Source of the DNA: Terriglobia bacterium
Lineage (GTDB): Bacteria; Acidobacteriota; Terriglobia; Acidiferrales; UBA7541
Direction: 5' to 3'
NCBI GenBank assembly: GCA_020073585.1
Contig: JAIQEV010000028.1
Location: forward strand, 1-46,228
Length of the DNA stretch: 46,228 nucleotides
A program made the translations under genes and the position numbers. This document shows, piece after piece, positions 1 through 6,978 of this stretch. The notes under the pieces are model-generated. The model worked only from the letters and a program-made list of their open reading frames with translations, was not told the DNA's origin and searched no databases. Each line of letters begins with the position of its first letter. Position 1 is the first letter of the stretch.

Positions 1-2194
1 TGTAGGTTTGCTTGCTCGCGGCGCCCGTAATGACCTGCGCGCCGGCGGTCTGGTTGATAACGAAAGCCGTCCGCGTCAGCGCGGAATTCGCGCACGGGTC
101 CACGATGGCCGTGTTCGTGCCGTCGGTGATCTTCTGGAAGCCCGCGCGCGCCCCGGCGTCCATCGCCGGCATGGAGTTCGTGCCGTCGGTGACCTTCACC
201 GGCCACGCGCCGGCCAGCGCGGCCGCCGTGCCCTGGTTGGCGCTCGTGCTCGTGAGCGTCACCGCCTGCGCACTCGGGAAGACCACGTTGAAGGGATTCG
301 CCGATGTGCCGCCGGCCACCGCGCCGCCCGACGCCGGCAGCGCCAAGCCCACGAGCTTCATCGTCTGTACGCCCGCGCCGGTGTCGTAGTCCGCGGTGAT
401 CTCCGTGTTGACTTTGGTGTTCAGCGCGGAGAGCGTCGCTTCCGTCGCCGCGCCCGCCGGCAGCGGCAGGCTCGCCGCGGAAACCGGCTGCGTCGCTTGC
501 CAAAACGTCCCGGAAACCGGTTGCGTCGTCGTGCCCACGGGGTCCACGCGCAGCGCGGCTCCCGCGGTGCCGATCTCCGTTCCGCTGGCGTTGCGCAGAT
601 TGACGTGGAAGGCGCGGTTATTCGTGAGGCGCGCCGCGCCGCCCTGCCCGCTGGTCAGCGCGGCGATGGCGTCGTTGAAGACGCCGCCGCTCGGGGTGAA
701 TTGCGTCGTGCCGCCGGTGAAGGCGCCCGTGTCCGTCATGGCCGTTCCCCCGGTGCCGCCGCCGCAGCCGGAATCGCAGGTCATGTGGATCGAGCGCCCG
801 GCCGCGTCGCCCGTCGGCATGGAGTTGACGCCGTCCGTCACCTTCACCGGCCACGCGCCGCCCAGCGCGGCCGCCGTGCCCTGATTGGCGCTCGTGCTCG
901 CGAGCGTCACCGGCTGCGCCGTCGTGCCGGTAGGATCGGTGCGCAGGGGATTCGTGGACGTCCCGCCGGCCACCGCGCCGCCCGACGCCGGCAGGGCCAG
1001 GCCCGTGAGCTTCATCGTCTGCACGCCCACGCCCGTGTCGTAGTCGAGCGTCACTTCCGTGTTGACTTTCGTGTTCAGCGCGGAGAGCGTCGCTTCCGTC
1101 GCCGCGCCCGCCGGCAGCGGCAGGCTGGCCGCGCTCACCGGCTGCGTCGCCTGCCAGAATGTTCCGGTAACGGGCTGCGCGGTCGTCCCGGCCGGATCCA
1201 CGCGCACCGTGCCGTCGTTGGCCATGCGGATCGCATGAATGAAGCCGTCCGCGCCTTTCCCGGCGACCCACACGGGATTGTTGACGGGTGCCGCGCCTTC
1301 GGCCGCCGGGCCGCTGACGATGGGATCGCCGGGCACGTACTTCGATTGCGCCGCATTCCAGATGGGCACCTGGCCGTCGGAGCTCGGCGCGGCACTGTTG
1401 TTCAGCCCGCCATTCGCCACGCCCACAATGCCCAGCGTCGCCTTGACGTTTCCGAGCGAAGGGTTCGACCAGGTGATCGGCCCCTGGTCCTGGAAGTTGA
1501 CCGGATTCTGCGCCGCGAGCGCGATGCCGTTGAGCTGATGCGTCGCGCCCCCGCCGCCCGTCGCGGTGCAGTCCGTCGCCAGCGTCAGCGCGTTATCCGT
1601 GCAGCCGCCGCCCGTGAAATTCAAGATATTGCGGAGGGGCAAACTCACGCCCGCGTTTTGGACGGTGGAGTAGCCGGTATAGGTCGGCGCGGTGATTCCC
1701 GCGGCGGCCAGCGCGCCCCAGTCCGCGCTCACCTGCTGCGGGATCTGCTTATCCTCGCTCCAGGAGACGCTGGGAACCCGTCCGTCCGCGGAAGGAGCCA
1801 GCGTCACGAACGAGCGCATCACCAGGCCCGATGGCGTGCAGCCGATTTCGGGAACGAGGTCCACGCCGGCGGCGCCCGTGTAGTTATCCACCAGCGTGCC
1901 ATCGCCCTTGATCCACCCGCGCACGCGCTGCGGGAGGTAGGTGATTCCGCCGCAGAGGATCCGCGCGGGCTTGTTGCCCTGCGAATCGTAAGGCTGGAAA
2001 TCCACCGTGCCGTAGACGCCCACCGCGCCGATCGTGGCGATCTGCTTCAGCCCGGCCGCCGCGGGCGTCTTGCCTTCGGGTGTTTTGAATGTTCCGGTGA
2101 CGTGCGGAATGGTCTGCGCGGCCGCATTGCCCGCGCAGAAGAGGAAGAACGCGCAGAGGGCCGTGTATGGCCATCCGCGAAGAAGTCGTCGCAT
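1..2194 (-). CDS. Large secreted, internally repeated phage tail-like protein (C-terminus beyond window)
   Basis: The open frame starts at ATG 2194 (GGAGG 4 nt upstream) and runs without a stop for 731 codons off the left edge. The first ~27 residues form a clear signal peptide: MRRLLRGWPY, a hydrophobic core, then a cut after AAA or AAAQ. Residues ~30-230 resemble secreted/tail-associated domains. After that come Gly/Thr/Ala-rich repeats in which a block containing GTFWQATQPVSAASLPLPAG and ALNTKVNTE occurs twice, 654 nt apart. This repeat style is familiar from phage tail-fibre or virion-surface proteins. It follows an 87-nt gap, the widest at this end of the operon, so it may have its own promoter. 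An exported protein is unusual for a virion component; a cell-surface or receptor-modifying role is possible. It is masked by a long spurious antisense frame. Confidence 0.85.
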   Translation of the reverse strand, partial: MRRLLRGWPYTALCAFFLFCAGNAAAQTIPHVTGTFKTPEGKTPAAAGLKQIATIGAVGVYGTVDFQPYDSQGNKPARILCGGITYLPQRVRGWIKGDGTLVDNYTGAAGVDLVPEIGCTPSGLVMRSFVTLAPSADGRVPSVSWSEDKQIPQQVSADWGALAAAGITAPTYTGYSTVQNAGVSLPLRNILNFTGGGCTDNALTLATDCTATGGGGATHQLNGIALAAQNPVNFQDQGPITWSNPSLGNVKATLGIVGVANGGLNNSAAPSSDGQVPIWNAAQSKYVPGDPIVSGPAAEGAAPVNNPVWVAGKGADGFIHAIRMANDGTVRVDPAGTTAQPVTGTFWQATQPVSAASLPLPAGAATEATLSALNTKVNTEVTLDYDTGVGVQTMKLTGLALPASGGAVAGGTSTNPLRTDPTGTTAQPVTLASTSANQGTAAALGGAWPVKVTDGVNSMPTGDAAGRSIHMTCDSGCGGGTGGTAMTDTGAFTGGTTQFTPSGGVFNDAIAALTSGQGGAARLTNNRAFHVNLRNASGTEIGTAGAALRVDPVGTTTQPVSGTFWQATQPVSAASLPLPAGAATEATLSALNTKVNTEITADYDTGAGVQTMKLVGLALPASGGAVAGGTSANPFNVVFPSAQAVTLTSTSANQGTAAALAGAWPVKVTDGTNSMPAMDAGARAGFQKITDGTNTAIVDPCANSALTRTAFVINQTAGAQVITGAASKQTY
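168..1215. repeat. Two ~400-bp coding repeats, period about 654 bp
   Basis: Copies lie at roughly 168-561 and 816-1215. Long identical runs (for example from 421 and from 1075) are 654 nt apart. Another landmark (171 versus 819) is 648 nt apart, so the copies differ by a small indel. They encode the repeated GTFWQATQPVSAASLPLPAG region of the left-edge gene. Confidence 0.85.
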
Positions 2195-2281
2195 CGAGCC
2201 TCCGCGTGCGAAACGGAAGCCCGTCCGTGATATCCCCGCCGCTACTTTACTCCATCCTGCATTGCCTGAACATGCTTCCAT

Positions 2282-2554
2282 TTATTTGGTCCTCTCCCGG
2301 TGAACAGCGCCTCCGCGCCGCGCCTTCGGTTCGCGCGTGTTCCGCCGGATCTGCCGGAGAGTTTCGGGAATGCTCACGAAGTTGGGGCACTGGAGGAAGT
2401 CATTCAGTTTCTTCAGCTCGTCGCGCACCTCCTCCATGACGTTGCGGCAGGACTCCAGCATCTCGATTTGGGAGCAGTCCATGCTCTGCGTTTCTGCCGT
2501 TGGATAGCGCCAGGTCGGCCGCTTTTCGCCATCTGGTCGAGTGACCTTGCTCAC
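2282..2554 (-). CDS. Small phage protein with amphipathic helix, unknown function
   Basis: 90 residues from GTG 2554, chosen because AAGGG lies ~10 nt upstream and the longer frame runs back into the preceding gene. The middle part, around ESCRNVMEEVRDELKKLNDFL, is a predicted amphipathic/coiled-coil helix, and the C-terminus is very basic. It is the last small gene before the big secreted protein and lies 17 nt after its upstream neighbour, so it is probably co-transcribed. No family recognised. Confidence 0.6.
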   Translation of the reverse strand: MSKVTRPDGEKRPTWRYPTAETQSMDCSQIEMLESCRNVMEEVRDELKKLNDFLQCPNFVSIPETLRQIRRNTREPKARRGGAVHRERTK

Positions 2555-2571
2555 GCCGCACGTCCCTTCGC

Positions 2572-2763
2572 CTATCGATCGACGTAAAAGAACCTTCCGT
2601 CCTTCCGCTTGATGACCGTTCCTCGCCCGACGCAGGCCCACATCGCCAGCGCGGCTTCCATCCACGAAATCTTCAAGCTCTGTGCGATCTCGGATGGTCG
2701 CCAAAAGCGGCGATCAGCCTCCATCATTTGCTCCACTTTCAGGACCAGGCGCTGCGGGGTCAC
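2572..2763 (-). CDS. Small winged-helix-like DNA-binding protein
   Basis: 63 residues from GTG 2763, which overlaps the TGA of the preceding PolX-like gene (GTGA). The region RPSEIAQSLKISWMEAALAM reads as a helix-turn-helix, and the following GTVIKRKDGRFFYVDR looks like the beta-wing of a winged helix. This is inferred from pattern only. The tight coupling to the PolX-like gene suggests the two are made together; it may be a regulator or DNA-recruitment partner. Confidence 0.65.
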   Translation of the reverse strand: MTPQRLVLKVEQMMEADRRFWRPSEIAQSLKISWMEAALAMWACVGRGTVIKRKDGRFFYVDR

Positions 2764-3392
2764 GCCACGCCTCCCGGCAGCCACACCGGCCGCCCGTTTT
2801 TGCATTCGCGATCCGCCGGCAACGGAAGCGGCAGCCCCAGGGCCTTGAAGATTTCTTCCTCGGTTTGCGCGCGGATCACGCGCGAGTTCACCACGCGCTG
2901 CGCCAGCGGATCGTACTGGCCGGGCACCTCGAGGCCCGAGCCGTCGGCATGCAGCTTCCCGCCGCAAGCCTTCGCGCGCTGCGCCAGCCAGATGTTGTGC
3001 TCGGCCGAGCCGGTGCGGATCAGCAGCAGCGTCGCCCAACTCTCCGGCGTCGCGAGGTAGCAATCGACCTGGATCTCCCCGGCAGAGCCGGACTTTTCCC
3101 ACCTGGTCTTGAATCGGACGATCTTGTCGCCCATGCAGTTCGCCCGCGAAATGCCGTCATCATCCTCGGCGAAATCGAGCAGCGCGGCCATGAAGTCCGT
3201 CTCCGCCAGCGGCACGGGGCCGAAGAGCGAGGACTTCGAGGCGAACCGCGGAATCGCCACGAGGTCGATGTCGCCGATGGTGGGGCGCAGCCTGCGCAGC
3301 GAGCCCGCGATCTCGATGCGCTCGCAATGCGGCGCCAGGCCCTCGACGATCTTGTCCGCGACGAGGCGGCCGACGTGATGGGGAACTCTCAT
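2760..3392 (-). CDS. Minimal PolX-family (DNA polymerase beta-like) nucleotidyltransferase, palm + thumb only
   Basis: 210 residues from ATG 3392 (ATGA overlap with the upstream gene). Residues 30-45 hold the polymerase X signature GSLRR...GDIDLV, giving metal ligands D41 and D43. The third carboxylate is D110 in EIQVDCYL. Residues ~120-190 match the pol-beta thumb (TGSAEHN at 127-133, then TEEEIFKALGLP). The N-terminal 8-kDa lyase and fingers (HhH) domains of normal PolX enzymes are absent, as is the PHP exonuclease domain. With all three Asp present it is likely active, in gap filling, end processing or nucleotidyl transfer during transposition repair. The substrate is unknown. Confidence 0.85.
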   Translation of the reverse strand: MRVPHHVGRLVADKIVEGLAPHCERIEIAGSLRRLRPTIGDIDLVAIPRFASKSSLFGPVPLAETDFMAALLDFAEDDDGISRANCMGDKIVRFKTRWEKSGSAGEIQVDCYLATPESWATLLLIRTGSAEHNIWLAQRAKACGGKLHADGSGLEVPGQYDPLAQRVVNSRVIRAQTEEEIFKALGLPLPLPADRECKNGRPVWLPGGVA

Positions 3393-3562
3393 GCTTTTTC
3401 TCCCGCGGCACACTGCGGCTCTTCCCGCCCGAAAAGCAGATCCTGAATCTCGTCCATCGAGAACGTTTCCGGGCAATCCGCGCAGCGCCAGATGCCGTCG
3501 GCGAGGCGCTGGATGTTCGGGTGCTCGCATTCCTTGTAGCCGTCGCCCTGGCTGTCGCTCAT
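3389..3562 (-). CDS. Small zinc-knuckle protein
   Basis: 57 residues from ATG 3562. The stop overlaps the start of the PolX-like gene (ATGA), and the start overlaps the stop of its own upstream gene in the same way. ECEH near residues 11-14 and WRCADC near 26-30 provide Cys/His ligands for one zinc site. It resembles the many short zinc-ribbon proteins of phage early regions; function unknown. Confidence 0.7.
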   Translation of the reverse strand: MSDSQGDGYKECEHPNIQRLADGIWRCADCPETFSMDEIQDLLFGREEPQCAAGEKA

Positions 3563-3945
3563 GCGGCCTCCTGCGCCTGCTTCGAAGTCCGCCGTTTGAC
3601 GCCTGCTTTGTACTTCTTCAGGTATTCCCTCCGGCAGGAGCGGCAGATGTTGTTGCCGTGAAGGCGGCCGGATCCGTCGCTCACTCCTCCGCAGCCCGGG
3701 CAGCTTTTCCGCGCCATCTTCGCGGCCTCGTCATCGCTCGGCAGGTGAGGGGCCACGCGGCCGCACCCCGCGATGGGGCAGCGCCAGGCCCTGCGGGCCA
3801 GCGCGGCCGCTTTCTCCTCCGCGTCGTCCGTGTTCAGATGGATCCACCGCGGCGCGGGCATGGGCACGAGCTCCATCCTCGCTCCGGTATGCAGCGGACA
3901 ATGCGGCGCGGCGGCGCCCGCCGACCGCCGGCGAAGGCGGATCAT
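3559..3945 (-). CDS. Double zinc-ribbon phage protein
   Basis: 128 residues from ATG 3945, overlapping the preceding TGA. Two putative metal sites are visible: WRCPIAGCGR with KSCPGCGG in the middle, and NICRSCRREY near the C-terminus, followed by a lysine-rich tail. Such modules usually bind nucleic acid. It sits between an OB-fold-like gene and a zinc-knuckle gene, all translationally coupled. No specific family assigned. Confidence 0.7.
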   Translation of the reverse strand: MIRLRRRSAGAAAPHCPLHTGARMELVPMPAPRWIHLNTDDAEEKAAALARRAWRCPIAGCGRVAPHLPSDDEAAKMARKSCPGCGGVSDGSGRLHGNNICRSCRREYLKKYKAGVKRRTSKQAQEAA

Positions 3946-4394
3946 TTCAGCACCTCCAGCTTTTCCACCGGATGGATCTCCGCCCAGTTGTGCATTCGAT
4001 TTTCGGCGTCGAAGCGGTAGATGCCCCGCACCTTCACGCGCTGGCCCACCCGCGGCGCTGCGCAGGGAATCTCCGGGATGCATTCCGCGACCACGCAACG
4101 GGTGCGGTCCATCGTTTTGATGGCCGCCGAATCGCAGATGCGGATGTGGATGTCCGAGTCGGCCTCCAGCTTCACAAAGGTCGCCCATCCGGTGATCTCG
4201 ACGTGCGTGTGAACGTGCGCCCACTTCGCGGGATTGTCCGCGGCCATCTGCGCAATCGTGACGGGATGGTAGACGCGCGCCTCTTCGGTCGCGCGCACCC
4301 GCCGCAGAGCGAAAAAAAACGCCATCGCCGCGAGAATCCAGGTGAATGCGGTCGCCGCGGCGATCCGCCGAACGCCCTTGCTCATTGCTTTCAC
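3942..4394 (-). CDS. Membrane-anchored OB-fold-like protein
   Basis: 150 residues from GTG 4394, which has an ideal AGGAGG 5 nt upstream; the ATG three codons later (4385) is the alternative. One N-terminal hydrophobic segment (about residues 10-30, AAATAFTWILAAMAFFFAL) is a signal anchor. The remainder ends in GIYRFDAENRMHNWAEIHPV, a pattern seen in OB-fold-like domains of secreted bacterial proteins. The role inside a prophage early operon is unknown; an inner-membrane-tethered nucleic-acid or superinfection factor is possible. Confidence 0.7.
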   Translation of the reverse strand: MKAMSKGVRRIAAATAFTWILAAMAFFFALRRVRATEEARVYHPVTIAQMAADNPAKWAHVHTHVEITGWATFVKLEADSDIHIRICDSAAIKTMDRTRCVVAECIPEIPCAAPRVGQRVKVRGIYRFDAENRMHNWAEIHPVEKLEVLK

Positions 4395-4404
4395 GCCGCC
4401 CTCC

Positions 4405-5181
4405 TCAGTAGTTGCGGATCAGCAGCTCGGTGGCCTTTTTCCAGAGGCCGCCCTGCAGCCCGTAGCGAGTCTTCACCTGCTCGATCGTCACGCCGCGCGT
4501 GCGATAGAGGTTCCGGATGAACTTGTCGTCGTTGTAACTCAGCAGCCACTTGCCTTTCACGCTCTGTTGCAGGACGTCGGCCAGCCGCGCGTGATCCTCG
4601 TCCGTGAAGTAGTGCCGGTAGGCCTTCGCGCTCTCTACGTGATAAGGCGGATCCACGTAGAAGAACGTCGCCGGAGTGTCGTAGGACTCGACGCACTTCT
4701 CCCACGGCAGCCGCTCGACCCACACGATCCGCAGCCGGTCGATGACCTTCTTCACTTCTTCCTTCGCTTCCGGCCAATACAGTTCCGGCCGCTTCATCCG
4801 CCGGATGCCGAAATGGTTCTTCACCCGCTTCGCCCCGTAGGCGATGCGCAGCACGGCGTAGAATTTCACCGCGCGCGCGATCTCCCCGCCGATGCCCGGC
4901 AGCTCCCGCCATTCCTGGAACAGTTCCCGCGAGGCCAGCAGCCAGCTCGCCGCCTCCGTGAACTCCGCGGGCCGGTGCTTCACCACGCGCCAGAAGTTGA
5001 TCAGCTCCCCGTCCATGTCGTTCAGCACTTCCGACTTCGACGTCGCGGGGTCCTTGCCGAAGAGCACCCAGGCCGCGCCCGAGAAGAGCTCCACGTAGCA
5101 AACGTGCTCCGGAAACCTCTTCAGGATTTCCTCGCGCAGCCGTGATTTCCCGCCTACCCATCGCAGTGGACTCCTGAGCAT
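4405..5181 (-). CDS. Dam-type DNA N6-adenine methyltransferase
   Basis: 258 residues from ATG 5181 (AAGGA six bases upstream). WVGGKSRL at 8-15 is the start of the SAM-binding region, ELFSGAAWV at 31-39 is motif I, and DPPY at 177-180 is catalytic motif IV. This arrangement is typical of the D12/Dam class. Phage orphan methylases of this class protect phage DNA from host restriction or control transposition and packaging. No restriction gene is adjacent. It follows a 146-nt gap containing a strong hairpin, so it may be expressed separately from the genes before it. Confidence 0.93.
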   Translation of the reverse strand: MLRSPLRWVGGKSRLREEILKRFPEHVCYVELFSGAAWVLFGKDPATSKSEVLNDMDGELINFWRVVKHRPAEFTEAASWLLASRELFQEWRELPGIGGEIARAVKFYAVLRIAYGAKRVKNHFGIRRMKRPELYWPEAKEEVKKVIDRLRIVWVERLPWEKCVESYDTPATFFYVDPPYHVESAKAYRHYFTDEDHARLADVLQQSVKGKWLLSYNDDKFIRNLYRTRGVTIEQVKTRYGLQGGLWKKATELLIRNY

Positions 5182-5288
5182 GCATTTTCCTTTTCGGCAC
5201 CGTTCGGTTTCAGTTACCATCTCCCACGTTCGTCATGGCGAACTGGGAGGCGGCCCCGAACGGGCTGTTTGGAGTTCATGCTCCATTC

Positions 5289-5318
5289 GTCCTGGTTCCG
5301 CGCTAACGGGACCAGGAC
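5289..5318. other. 30-nt near-perfect hairpin in the gap before the Dam-type gene
   Basis: Minus strand: GTCCTGGTCCCG, loop, CGGAACCAGGAC. Thirteen positions pair (one a G-T wobble), with a single C-A mismatch and a 4-nt loop. No T-run follows on either side, so it is not a classic intrinsic terminator. It lies in one of the few non-coding gaps of the early operon and could be an attenuator, processing site or protein-binding site. Confidence 0.75.
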
Positions 5319-5327
5319 GCCTTCCGA

Positions 5328-5564
5328 CTAAACTCTTTCGCGGCCTTCTTTGCTCTGCGCCAGCTCGCGCAACATCTTCATGTGGCCATTCTTGCGCAGT
5401 TTGCGGATCGCGCTCCGGTACAGCATCCATGCGCCGCCTGGCGTGATGCCGAGCGCGCGGCCGATCTCCGCAAAGGTTCGCTCGCCTTCAGCCGGCGCGC
5501 CCGCCGAAGCCTGCGCCCCAGCTCCTGCGGTGGCGCAAGCCTGTTCCTGGCGAAGGCGGGTCAC
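5328..5564 (-). CDS. Sigma-70 region 4-like HTH protein
   Basis: 78 residues from GTG 5564, overlapping the preceding TGA. Residues ~29-57, RTFAEIGRALGITPGGAWML then a basic RSAIRKLRK helix, follow the region-4 HTH pattern of sigma factors. A separate region 2 is absent, so it is not a full sigma factor. Position late in the early operon fits a regulator of middle or late transcription, functionally comparable to Mu Mor/C, although it is not visibly homologous to them. Confidence 0.72.
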   Translation of the reverse strand: MTRLRQEQACATAGAGAQASAGAPAEGERTFAEIGRALGITPGGAWMLYRSAIRKLRKNGHMKMLRELAQSKEGRERV

Positions 5565-5959
5565 GCCGCCTCCCTGGGAAACGGAAAGATCAGCGTCAGG
5601 CGGCCGCGGTCCTTGGGATCGAGCCCCGCGGCCACGGCGTTGCCGTCCTCGACGTTTCCGCAGAAGACCGCCAGGTAAGCGTCGAGGCAGCGGTATTTGT
5701 CCTTCCACGCTTTCGCCAGCGCGGGGCCCCGCATGGTCTTGGCCATCTCTTCGAATTCGGCGACGGCCTCGGGGAAGAATTCCTTCACCCGCCGCTTGTG
5801 CGCTTCCCAGCAGCCCTTCTTCCGCGCGCAGCCGCCGCAATAGGCGTTGCCGGACGGCGCCGGCCCGTGCGCCGCCAGGCTCCAGCCGCTGCCGAATCCG
5901 AAGTAGCCGAAGCAGTTGAGCTGCTCCTCGATCTTCAGGAGCAAAGGTCCGGAGCTCAT
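5561..5959 (-). CDS. Phage protein with Cys-rich N-terminal cluster, unknown
   Basis: 132 residues from ATG 5959, which overlaps the TGA of the upstream zinc-knuckle gene. Four cysteines (in QLNCFG, AYCGGCARKKGCW) could form a metal site within the first ~50 residues. The rest is helical (VKEFFPEAVAEFEEMAK) and ends in a hydrophobic strand. I do not recognise the family. It is coupled to the sigma-region-4-like gene downstream. Confidence 0.68.
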   Translation of the reverse strand: MSSGPLLLKIEEQLNCFGYFGFGSGWSLAAHGPAPSGNAYCGGCARKKGCWEAHKRRVKEFFPEAVAEFEEMAKTMRGPALAKAWKDKYRCLDAYLAVFCGNVEDGNAVAAGLDPKDRGRLTLIFPFPREAA

Positions 5960-6105
5960 GCGGTTTCCTTCGGCAGCACGATTCGAAAAACGCGTCCCGG
6001 GCAGAACGGGCATGGCCGCTCGAACATCTCGCGCCGGCGCTGCGTGGACGCCCAGAAATCCAATTCGCGTCCGCAAGAAGTGCAGAACAGCCGAAAGAGA
6101 GGCAT
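5956..6105 (-). CDS. Tiny two-CxxC zinc-ribbon protein
   Basis: 49 residues from ATG 6105. FCTSCGRE near the N-terminus and RPCPFCPGR in the second half make a complete four-Cys zinc ribbon (CxxC...CxxC). Its stop overlaps the next start (ATGA). Nucleic-acid or protein binding is likely; the specific role is unknown. Confidence 0.7.
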   Translation of the reverse strand: MPLFRLFCTSCGRELDFWASTQRRREMFERPCPFCPGRVFRIVLPKETA

Positions 6106-6107
6106 TC

Positions 6108-6311
6108 TCACGCGGCCTCCGACTGAATCGCCACTTCCATCTCATGGCGCGGACAATATTTGTGGCCAGGATCCGCGACGTAGCGGCAGGGAATCTCCTG
6201 ATAGCAAAGGAACGCCCCGTTCTCGTTTTCCCATTCGGACCGGTCTATCTGGAAGTTCCCGAGAGACTTCATGAAGACCGGTATGCGCTTTATCCACTCA
6301 CACTGTTTCAC
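6108..6311 (-). CDS. Small Cys/His-containing phage protein
   Basis: 67 residues from GTG 6311 (GTGA overlap with the preceding stop). The C-terminal half has FLCYQEIPCRYVADPGHKYC followed by PRH, giving Cys and His residues spaced for one zinc site. The N-terminal half is polar. No family recognised. Confidence 0.6.
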   Translation of the reverse strand: MKQCEWIKRIPVFMKSLGNFQIDRSEWENENGAFLCYQEIPCRYVADPGHKYCPRHEMEVAIQSEAA

Positions 6312-6778
6312 GCGGCCTCCTTGGGCTTTCCGGCTTCGGCATCGAGCTGCAGCATGGCCTGGCCGAAGAGGCGGGCGACGTCGGTCTTGGACGTCAGCGC
6401 GCGCAGCCGCCGCAGATGCGCGTAGACCTCGCCCCACAGCGGATGAATCGCCAGATCGAGATCTCCGGCGCTGGCGATCAGGAAATAGCCGTAGGGCTTC
6501 ATGCGCAGGCCGCCGATGGGGATGCGGTAGAGCAGCACCGCGGTCTCGACCACGCCGGCGATCTCCCGCCGCGCGCGCTCGCACCATGCCATTCCCGCCT
6601 GCCTCGCCACTTCTTCCGCGCGGATGGCCTGCGCCGCGCCCCGGTGCCCGGCAATCACCCGCAGGACCTCCTTCTCGCGCTCGCTCAGTAGCGCCGAGCG
6701 CAGTGCCGCGGCGACCTTGGCGTCGAGCTCCGCCCAGCGGTCGGTCAGCGTCACCCCGAATTGGAGCTGCTCGGTCAC
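6308..6778 (-). CDS. Winged-helix-like phage regulatory protein
   Basis: 156 residues from GTG 6778, which overlaps the TGA of the upstream gene. Residues ~33-85 (LSEREKEVLRVIAGHRGAAQ, then an EVARQAGM segment and an IGGLRMKPYGYFLI strand pair) look like a winged helix of the kind common in phage replication/regulatory proteins. The C-terminal part is helical. DNA binding is inferred from fold pattern only. Confidence 0.65.
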   Translation of the reverse strand: MTEQLQFGVTLTDRWAELDAKVAAALRSALLSEREKEVLRVIAGHRGAAQAIRAEEVARQAGMAWCERARREIAGVVETAVLLYRIPIGGLRMKPYGYFLIASAGDLDLAIHPLWGEVYAHLRRLRALTSKTDVARLFGQAMLQLDAEAGKPKEAA

Positions 6779-6978
6779 TGGGCCTCGACGACCGATTTTT
6801 TGAGCTTCTTCACCGCATGCAAGTGGTACTCGGCGACGAACGTGTAGTCCTCGTCGTCATCCACGGCGTCGTCGCGATTGCCATATGCAAGAAAGTCCTT
6901 GCCATCCTCCTCGTCTGCCAAGCTTGGATTGCTTTCGCGGCGAACGAACATCGCCTTCGGAAAGATTTTTTCGTCCAT
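6775..6978 (-). CDS. Small acidic phage protein
   Basis: 67 residues from ATG 6978. The start shares one base with a TGA at 6980-6978 (TGATG) in the frame that continues the split gene upstream, a coupling typical of this operon. The middle is strongly acidic (DDAVDDDEDY), and the C-terminus is a lysine-rich helix. Function unknown; DNA mimicry is a speculation I would not press. Confidence 0.6.
   Translation of the reverse strand: MDEKIFPKAMFVRRESNPSLADEEDGKDFLAYGNRDDAVDDDEDYTFVAEYHLHAVKKLKKSVVEAQ

Noticed and set aside
8-2230. 740-codon plus-strand open frame
   Set aside because: Arg/Ala/His-rich antisense shadow, codon-aligned with the real minus-strand gene that has a signal peptide and recognisable repeats.
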